A stretch of 36,470 bases of DNA from Roseofilum capinflatum BLCC-M114 (GTDB lineage Bacteria; Cyanobacteriota; Cyanobacteriia; Cyanobacteriales; Desertifilaceae): contig NZ_JAQOSO010000043.1 of the NCBI RefSeq assembly GCF_030068505.1, positions 526 to 36,995 on the forward strand, read 5' to 3'. The notes under the pieces were generated by a model, which was not told the DNA's origin, did no database searches, and was given only the letters and a program-made list of their open reading frames with translations. Below, piece by piece: positions 30,975 to 36,470 of the stretch; within the stretch, counting starts at the first letter, position 1; each line of letters begins with the position of its first letter. Made by a program: the position numbers and the translations under genes.

Positions 30975-31811
30975 CTAGGGAGCTAAAACGGTCGAAGTTG
31001 GACGATTCGATAACAGGGGTGCATCAACAATCTGCTCTAGGCCCACTTGAGGATGGGTAAGGACGCTTTGCCAATCTACAGTGGCTCGATCGCGATCGGG
31101 GCCAGATGCGCTGTGACGTAACTGAGCTAAAGTGGCCAGCAAATCGTACCATAGACCGGCTTGGGCATAGATTTTTGCGCGATCGCGATCGGATTTAGCC
31201 ATATCCAATTGGGCTTTGACGGGGGCTTGCTCTCCCTCGGCATGGACTACCTGAATCCATCCTTGAGTATAGTCGCTGAATGTATTATTACAAACCAACT
31301 GAAACGCCCACAAATAAATTTTTCCTGCTTCGAGTTGTGGTAACTCAGGATAGTTGCTCAGAGGCATACCTAAGATGCCTGACTCCTGATTCAGAGGAAC
31401 AGAACTTTCAAATTCTGATTTCAAAAATTGATCTTGATTTTGTGCATCGATATCGGCTAAAGTCAAGCCCGATTGAGCCAGTTTTTCTTGATCTAATTCT
31501 TGCACAATCAGCATCCCTTGATCGGTCGTATGCTTAGGTAAATACACAAATACAGTTGGTGAATTAGTGAGGGTGCGGCCTACGTTAAATTCAGGAATAA
31601 TGGCCATCAGTTGACTGTTTTGATCGGTAATACAGGGGCCACGGGTTCCACCGGCTTGACGGCGGCTAGGTAATCCTACTTCTTCTGGTAATTGTAGGTC
31701 TTCTAGGGCTAGACTCGGTAGGGGAAAGACGCTCACGCCTAATGCTAAAAGGGTTGCTAATGTCCCTTGAGTGCGAGTCCAGGACATGGAGGGTAACCAG
31801 GAAAATAACAT
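30975..31811 (-). CDS. Exported DUF928 protein
   Basis: The 278-residue protein has an N-terminal signal peptide (cleavage near PSLALE, about residue 36) and then the DUF928 pattern: GLPSRRQAGGTRGPCI, LMAIIPEFNVGRTLTNSPTVFVYLP and GKIYLWAFQLVCNN. DUF928 proteins are common in cyanobacteria, often near CHAT or filamentous haemagglutinin genes, and their function is unknown. A pair of Cys (in RGPCI and QLVCNN) could form a disulphide. The ATG at 31811 with GAGGA upstream is chosen over a GTG 11 codons earlier; an ATG at 31787 is a third option. Confidence 0.85.
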   Translation of the reverse strand: MLFSWLPSMSWTRTQGTLATLLALGVSVFPLPSLALEDLQLPEEVGLPSRRQAGGTRGPCITDQNSQLMAIIPEFNVGRTLTNSPTVFVYLPKHTTDQGMLIVQELDQEKLAQSGLTLADIDAQNQDQFLKSEFESSVPLNQESGILGMPLSNYPELPQLEAGKIYLWAFQLVCNNTFSDYTQGWIQVVHAEGEQAPVKAQLDMAKSDRDRAKIYAQAGLWYDLLATLAQLRHSASGPDRDRATVDWQSVLTHPQVGLEQIVDAPLLSNRPTSTVLAP

Positions 31812-31912
31812 AAACGATTGATCCTCATCAGAAAAAAACAACACTAAAATTCACAATAATGTCTACTTCTATTTTAAACATTGAATTCCCAACTGTGTAA
31901 ATCTGCCCCGGT

Positions 31913-34594
31913 TTAATCCCCAGTGTCTAAAGGGGGAGTTAGGGAGACGGCTTGACGCACTAAAATAACGGTACAATCACATCCAGAGGCGATCGCCTCT
32001 GGAATATTGCCTTTCATCACCTGTTTGAGTAGACCTTCCCGTGATGCCCCCATGATCACCACATCAATATGGGACTCTTGGGCTTGCTTAATGATAGCTT
32101 CGCTGACTTGTTCAGATACTAACTTAACCAGAGTTAACTTCGGTAATCGAAAACTTTTGTGGCGTTTATCTCCAAAGGATTTTAGACGACTGAGTAAAAA
32201 TTGCTGTACCTCTCCCAATACCAGGGGAACCTGAGCGTTGGGTTCTGGGGGACAGACCTGACATAATTGGATTTCGGGTGGGAAAAACTGAGTAGGGGAG
32301 AACGGCTGCTCCCCCCTACGGAATCTCAAATGAATTTCTCGCAAATGGATTAAACCCGGTAATAACTCGGCCCCGGCGATCGCATTGGGGCCCCCTGCTA
32401 AAGGCAATAACCACCGGTTAAAATGCCATTTTGCTTGCTGTCCGCGCGTAGCCCACTTCACCAACACGACCTCACAAGGGGCTTGGCGAATCAAGGTATC
32501 GACCACATCCCCAAAAATTCGCCCCTCTCTGGTGGTTTTTCCTTTCCATTCCATGACCAACAAATCCACATGGCGATACTTAATGGTCTCCAAAATGGTT
32601 TTCCCGATATCATGGGTCACTCGAACCTGGGTATGTACACTAATTCCTAAATCTTCACCCAGGCGGTGGGTATAGTCTGTCCAGCGTTGAAAGGGATCAA
32701 AATTTATCCGGGCTTGATCGACGGGAGTATTATCAGAGACTACGGCCACTTGCAAACATTCCAACTCATAATTCTGCTCGGCGGCGATCGCCCCTGCCAT
32801 CTGTAACAACAGGGCTGCTGTGCGCTGATTGACTACCGGAACCAAAATTCGCCCCTGACCGAGGGCTGGGCCATGAGTTTGATAAATGACATAAGAAGTA
32901 CCACCGGCTGGCCCCAGGGCTGGCCCCACACCACTTAACAAATCCGACTCCGCCCGAATAATATCACTGCGGGTAATAATTCCCACTAACCTACGTCCCT
33001 CAGTCACCGGCAAACGGCTCAGTTTATAACGATTGAGACAATAGACTACTTCACTCAAGGGACAAGAGGGGGCAACACTGACCGGATCGGCAGTCATAAT
33101 TTCTCCGAGCAGGGCGTTCTGATTCTGAGGGCGTTTCTCTAGATCCCCTTGAGTCACAATTCCAACTAATTGTCCTTCATGAACCACGGGAAAACCTCGA
33201 TGGTGCGAGCGAGAGAAAGCCTGTACCACTTGATCTAAGGGTAAATGGAGATTCAAGGTTTCCACCCGACGCTGCATCAGATCCTCGGCAATTAACTCGT
33301 CAAAACCTTCCGGCGTTTTTCGTTGCTCATTTTGCGGTTCCATGCCATTCCAGATCAACAGCCGTTGATACAAGGAGTTTTTCTCTAGTAAACTCGATAC
33401 AAAATAGGCGACCACCGAGACAATCATCAGGGGTAAAACTAAATTAAAATCAGTCGTGATTTCAAACACAATCACAATACTGGTCATGGGAACTTTACCC
33501 ACCGCACTAAAAAAGGCTCCCATTCCTGCTAAGGCGTAAGTATCGGGAGAAACCCCTAGGGGTAAACCGAGGAGATAGCCGACTAAATACCCCAAAGCGG
33601 CTCCTAGGGTGAGGGTGGGGGCAAAAAGTCCCCCTGGTGTGCCTGCGCCATAGGCTAAACAGGTGAGTAAAAAATGGACAACAAAGGCGAGAATGACTTC
33701 ATTAGCTTGGAGATCCCCGATTAATAGGAGTTCTCGTAAACCGGCATGGTCATTAAAATTGGGAGGAAGTAAGGCAATACAGAGGCCAGAAATCAGACCC
33801 GCTAGGGCCATGCGAGCGGGTAGAGTCAGGGATAGCCGACGATTGAGGGTGAGGCTGGTAATGATGCCTTGGTTAAAGAGTGTGCCCAGAAGACCGGCTA
33901 GGATACCTAATATCAGGAAGGCGGGGATTTCTGGGGCAGAGAAATGGGCTACGGAGGCACTGACTTCCCGATTGAGATTGAAGTCATTTCCAAAGATGCG
34001 AGAGACGACTGCACCGATAAAGGAGGCTCCGATCGCCGTTTCTAGGGTGAGTTCAGATACATCATGGAGGAGTTCTTCGAGGACAAATAACATGCCCGCG
34101 ATCGGGGCATTAAAGCCGGCCGCCAGACCTGCGGCTGCTCCCGCCGCCACCATCTGCCGCCGATGGTTGGGAGAGGTGGGAAAAATTCGAGCAATTTCCG
34201 AGGCTAGGGCAGCTCCAATTTGTACCGTTGGCCCTTGACGACCGAGGGTGAGTCCAGAGGAGAGGGAAAGGAGTCCAGCCGTGAGCTTCACCAGAGCAGT
34301 GCGCCAACTGAGGGGAAGAGGGGTTCCTTCGAGGACGGCTTTGACTTGGGCGATACCGCTACCTTGGGTTTCAGGGGCAAAGGCTTCAATTAAACAGCCA
34401 GAAAGAAAGGCAAAGGTCATCCCCATGAGGGGTAAGATAAACCAAGCGGGGAAGATTTGGGTGAGCCAGATGCGCCATCCTCCCAATGTACCGATGCCAT
34501 TTCTGAGTAATACGGCGCTACAACCGGAGACTAATCCAATCAGACAAGCCTCGGCAATCATTACCCGTCGTTTGGGTAGAAGGAGAGGGCGCAC
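31913..34594 (-). CDS. ClC family anion channel/transporter with CBS pair and two USP domains
   Basis: The 893-residue protein has a ClC membrane part (about 10-410) with GSGIAQVK (78-85), LTLGRQGPTVQIGA (115-128), VLEELLHD (171-178) and GTPGGLFAPTLTLGA (318-332). It continues with two CBS domains (about 435-550), which sense nucleotides in other ClC proteins, and two universal-stress-protein-like domains (about 580-715 and 725-882, the latter with VVIMGASREGLLKQVMKGN). The gating Glu of GREGP is Gln120 here, while E173/E174 in the inner proton-pathway region remain. Residues about 759-768 are encoded by a dispersed palindrome. It may be a chloride channel rather than an H+/Cl- antiporter; this is inference. 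Confidence 0.93.
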   Translation of the reverse strand: MRPLLLPKRRVMIAEACLIGLVSGCSAVLLRNGIGTLGGWRIWLTQIFPAWFILPLMGMTFAFLSGCLIEAFAPETQGSGIAQVKAVLEGTPLPLSWRTALVKLTAGLLSLSSGLTLGRQGPTVQIGAALASEIARIFPTSPNHRRQMVAAGAAAGLAAGFNAPIAGMLFVLEELLHDVSELTLETAIGASFIGAVVSRIFGNDFNLNREVSASVAHFSAPEIPAFLILGILAGLLGTLFNQGIITSLTLNRRLSLTLPARMALAGLISGLCIALLPPNFNDHAGLRELLLIGDLQANEVILAFVVHFLLTCLAYGAGTPGGLFAPTLTLGAALGYLVGYLLGLPLGVSPDTYALAGMGAFFSAVGKVPMTSIVIVFEITTDFNLVLPLMIVSVVAYFVSSLLEKNSLYQRLLIWNGMEPQNEQRKTPEGFDELIAEDLMQRRVETLNLHLPLDQVVQAFSRSHHRGFPVVHEGQLVGIVTQGDLEKRPQNQNALLGEIMTADPVSVAPSCPLSEVVYCLNRYKLSRLPVTEGRRLVGIITRSDIIRAESDLLSGVGPALGPAGGTSYVIYQTHGPALGQGRILVPVVNQRTAALLLQMAGAIAAEQNYELECLQVAVVSDNTPVDQARINFDPFQRWTDYTHRLGEDLGISVHTQVRVTHDIGKTILETIKYRHVDLLVMEWKGKTTREGRIFGDVVDTLIRQAPCEVVLVKWATRGQQAKWHFNRWLLPLAGGPNAIAGAELLPGLIHLREIHLRFRRGEQPFSPTQFFPPEIQLCQVCPPEPNAQVPLVLGEVQQFLLSRLKSFGDKRHKSFRLPKLTLVKLVSEQVSEAIIKQAQESHIDVVIMGASREGLLKQVMKGNIPEAIASGCDCTVILVRQAVSLTPPLDTGD
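32291..32320. repeat. Dispersed palindrome, copy 4, inside the ClC gene
   Basis: The outer arms GTAGGGG and CCCCTAC pair, with two mismatches further in. It is read through in frame in the second USP domain of the ClC protein (RGEQPFSPT). Confidence 0.8.
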
Positions 34595-34596
34595 GG

Positions 34597-34651
34597 TTCA
34601 ATTAAAAATTAAAAATTTTCAGGTCGGCGACAGCCGAAAAAATTAAAAATG
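34597..34651. repeat. Dispersed AT-rich element, copy B
   Basis: The stretch runs from TTCAATTAAAAATT (with an extra AAAAATT unit) through TCAGGTCGGCGACAG to AATTAAAAATG. It is a near copy of 30886-30933 and lies directly upstream of the ClC start codon. Confidence 0.75.
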
Positions 34652-34678
34652 TTTAGAATTATTGTCCGTTGTTGATCC

Positions 34679-36109
34679 TCAATTGTCTAGTTTGCTGGTA
34701 ATGGATAAGCCTTCGACGATGACCGATGGGGTATAACAAGAGCCATTCCATTCGCGATCGCCTCCGAGTTCTACTACATTTCGCAGACAGTGATAGATAT
34801 TGCCTGCTACCATGGTGTCTTTGACGCGACCGATAATTTCTCCATTCCGGACTCGATAGCCTAAATCCACATTAATGGAAAAGTCTCCGGAAATTCCCCC
34901 TCCTGAACCTAGGATTTGATCGACGATCAGAGCGTCTGGCAAGGAGGCAATTAAGTCTTTGAGCTGCCGATTGGTTCCACCATAGATAATTAAATTATAC
35001 AGAGAGGGAGTGGGATAACTGCCGAGGCTGGGTCGAAATCCATTGCCAGTAGTTCCGGTTCCCAATTGGCGACCGGTGGTGCGATCGCACAGGAAGTTTT
35101 TCACCCTCCCCTTGTCCACAAAGACCAGGGACTTGGTTGGAGTTCCTTCGTCATCAAATGGGCAGCTATAGGGCCCGATTTGGGGGTCTTGGTACAGGGT
35201 GAGTTGGGACGAGGTGACCTGTTCTCCCCGTTTGTCAGCCCAAGGGGAAGACCCTTCAAAGACTTGTTTACCGTTGAGGGCAGCGCTGAGGGTTTCCCAA
35301 AGAAGATCGGCAGCTTTGGCGGTAAACAGAATCGGCACACGCCCTTTTGGGGCGGCAACATTGCGATCGCAGGCTGTCAGGTGGTCTTGAATTCTGGAGA
35401 CGATTTCCCCTAGATTCAGGGTATCCCGTTGCACCTGTCCATCACCGATGGTGCAAAAATCATCACTGCGTACCCATTCCACAGCCAGATAACCACTGAG
35501 GGTGGTATCGGTATAACTGCAATCGAGACCTTCCGAGTTGAGTAGGCGAGTGCTTTCCGCTTCACTGTCGAGTTCAGCGCTACAGAGAATATCCCCTTGG
35601 GTCTCTCGCAACTGGGCGATCGCCTCTTCTCCCCAGGCTAGGAGCTGCTTACCCTCGACCCATGTGCCCAAGTCTGGGTAAACTTGTTTACGTCCAGGGG
35701 TTAACTCCACATACTCCGATTTTTCTTGCAGTGCTGAAAGGGCGATCGCCTTTTCCACTAACTGTTCGGGGGCAACGGAGCCATGAGATACGGCTAATCC
35801 CGGTTTCCCATTTTTCCATAAGCGTAGGGCTACCCCTTCACTATGGTGAGTGAGGACACTTTTTAGGCGATTCGCTTCAAAGAGAATGGGGGTTGAATGA
35901 GATTTAGATAAAAACACCTCTGCCGCTTCTGCGCCATTTCGAGCGGCTAAATCTAATAACTGCTCACCGTAATTATCCCAAGAAACCTCAGAGGGATCGC
36001 CAGTGGAAGGGGGGCTACCTGCCGAAAGTAAACTTTCCGCAATGCGATCGCCCCTTGAACTGCGATCCTCTCGATCGGTTGAATTTTGACTCCCCGTGCG
36101 ATCGTTCAC
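34679..36109 (-). CDS. PmbA/TldE-like protein of the TldD/PmbA metallopeptidase family
   Basis: The 476-residue protein matches the PmbA (TldE) side of the family: HSEGVALRLWKNGKPGLAVS early, VPILFTAKAADLLWETLSAA in the middle, and LVFVDKGRVKNFLCDR, ILGSGGGISGDFSINVDLGY and GNIYHCLRNVVELGGD in the last third. The HExxxH zinc motif of TldD is absent, as expected for TldE, which works as a non-catalytic partner of TldD in peptide processing. No tldD is adjacent. The start is a GTG; the first ~40 residues are polar and disordered-looking, rich in HIP1-like DNA, so the real start may be downstream. Confidence 0.9.
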   Translation of the reverse strand: MNDRTGSQNSTDREDRSSRGDRIAESLLSAGSPPSTGDPSEVSWDNYGEQLLDLAARNGAEAAEVFLSKSHSTPILFEANRLKSVLTHHSEGVALRLWKNGKPGLAVSHGSVAPEQLVEKAIALSALQEKSEYVELTPGRKQVYPDLGTWVEGKQLLAWGEEAIAQLRETQGDILCSAELDSEAESTRLLNSEGLDCSYTDTTLSGYLAVEWVRSDDFCTIGDGQVQRDTLNLGEIVSRIQDHLTACDRNVAAPKGRVPILFTAKAADLLWETLSAALNGKQVFEGSSPWADKRGEQVTSSQLTLYQDPQIGPYSCPFDDEGTPTKSLVFVDKGRVKNFLCDRTTGRQLGTGTTGNGFRPSLGSYPTPSLYNLIIYGGTNRQLKDLIASLPDALIVDQILGSGGGISGDFSINVDLGYRVRNGEIIGRVKDTMVAGNIYHCLRNVVELGGDREWNGSCYTPSVIVEGLSITSKLDN

Positions 36110-36171
36110 GTTCCCTTCTCACCCTCCCGCTTGTTTCTGGCTTTAGGTTCACTGTACCAAAAAAGGAGTCT

Positions 36172-36188
36172 CTAGCGCTTCGCGCTAG
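36172..36188. repeat. Hairpin element CTAGCGC-TTC-GCGCTAG
   Basis: Two perfect 7-base arms flank a 3-base loop. The reverse complement recurs at 36400-36416 with 15 of 17 bases matching. A partial copy, GCGAAGCGCTA, lies at about 28220-28230 in the end of the phosphoribosyltransferase gene. Confidence 0.75.
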
Positions 36189-36283
36189 GGAATGGGGAAT
36201 GGGGAATGGGGAATAGGGAATAGGGAATAGGGAATAGGGAATAGGGAATAGGGAATAGGGAATGGGGAATGGGGAATGGGGAA
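36186..36283. repeat. Heptanucleotide tandem array, 14 units
   Basis: Fourteen 7-bp units of TAGGGAA and TGGGGAA span 98 bp. This is the reverse complement of the arrays at 24386 and 25345. Variant units are blocked (TGGGGAA at both ends, seven TAGGGAA in the middle). It abuts the hairpin at 36172. Confidence 0.95.
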
Positions 36284-36470
36284 TAAGGTCAGAGAATGGG
36301 ATCAGCCCTGGCTATAACGAAAGATACAGCACTTTGCTCTGTTAGGGAATACAGAGTTGAACGCTCAGAAGCTTTTGCAACAAGACTTTTGCCTTTTGCC
36401 TAGCGCGAAGCGCTGTATAGTATGTCATTGCGTGCGATTCGTTCCCGTCCAAGTTTGGGGATAACACTCC

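Larger units (their letters stand above)
36110..36470. other. Gene-free end of window with repeats
   Basis: I see no gene in the last 361 bases. They hold a 17-bp hairpin (36172-36188), a 98-bp heptamer array, and a second copy of the hairpin sequence in opposite orientation at 36400-36416. The final 50 bases show no recognisable feature; a gene may begin outside the window. Confidence 0.6.

Noticed and set aside
33663-34238. Plus-strand open frame (191 codons) opposite the ClC gene
   Set aside because: Arg/Ser/Ala-rich composition typical of an antisense shadow; the ClC frame carries strong motifs.
36186-36283. CRISPR or telomere-like array
   Set aside because: A simple 7-bp tandem repeat with no spacers, matching other arrays in the window.
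1-36470. Insertion sequence, prophage or integrative element
   Set aside because: No transposase, integrase, phage structural gene or tRNA-associated att site was seen; only small non-coding repeats.

Overview
The window is cyanobacterial chromosome. It carries psbO (photosystem II manganese-stabilising protein), many copies of the HIP1 octamer GCGATCGC, heptanucleotide tandem arrays of the cyanobacterial STRR type, a PEP-CTERM protein, and cyanobacteria-typical families (DUF4912, DUF928, EbsA-like, Mo-nitrogenase C-terminal-like, Uma2, TPR-CHAT). A filamentous, non-heterocystous (Oscillatoriales-type) organism fits best, but the species cannot be fixed from sequence alone. I see no rRNA, tRNA, CRISPR array, transposase or phage module.

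Layout. 1-593: 3' part of a DUF4912 gene with a 21-bp tandem repeat, closed by a good terminator. 812-4478: a phosphoketolase-like ThDP enzyme divergent from an iron-alcohol-dehydrogenase homologue that has lost most metal ligands. 4611-5611: a small Mo-nitro_C protein and a VapBC-like toxin-antitoxin pair. 5730-8041: a four-carbon acid sugar kinase and psbO. 8042-8458: a gene-free, hairpin-rich spacer. 8459-14400: an MscS channel, a large sensor kinase/receiver/PP2C-type phosphatase fusion, and a PEP-CTERM DUF4114 protein. 14689-19520: an exported LRR-TPR-CHAT protein, an unrecognised exported protein, and an OmpA-like protein. 19565-22715: a minus-strand run (EbsA-like, BioD/DRTGG, DprA-like, MAPEG, YajQ). 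22922-26464: an MgdA-like glucosyltransferase, a CbbY-like phosphatase and a TrkA-N potassium channel. 26496-36109: a PLD-like lipoprotein, a phosphoribosyltransferase, an MFS/GPH symporter, a Uma2 nuclease, a DUF928 protein, a ClC channel with CBS and USP domains, and a PmbA/TldE protein.

Most genes are housekeeping or envelope functions in short transcription units, not one large pathway. Three transport or osmotic-stress genes (MscS, K+ channel, ClC) and two carbon-flux genes (phosphoketolase, CbbY-like phosphatase) are present but scattered. The most unusual signals are the degenerate iron-ADH next to the phosphoketolase, a four-copy palindromic element found in spacers and inside two genes, heptamer arrays that supply start or stop codons of flanking genes, a ClC protein with Gln at the gating-glutamate position, and a PLD-like lipoprotein carrying an EF-hand loop and a helix-hairpin-helix tail. 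I did not find a complete novel multi-gene system.
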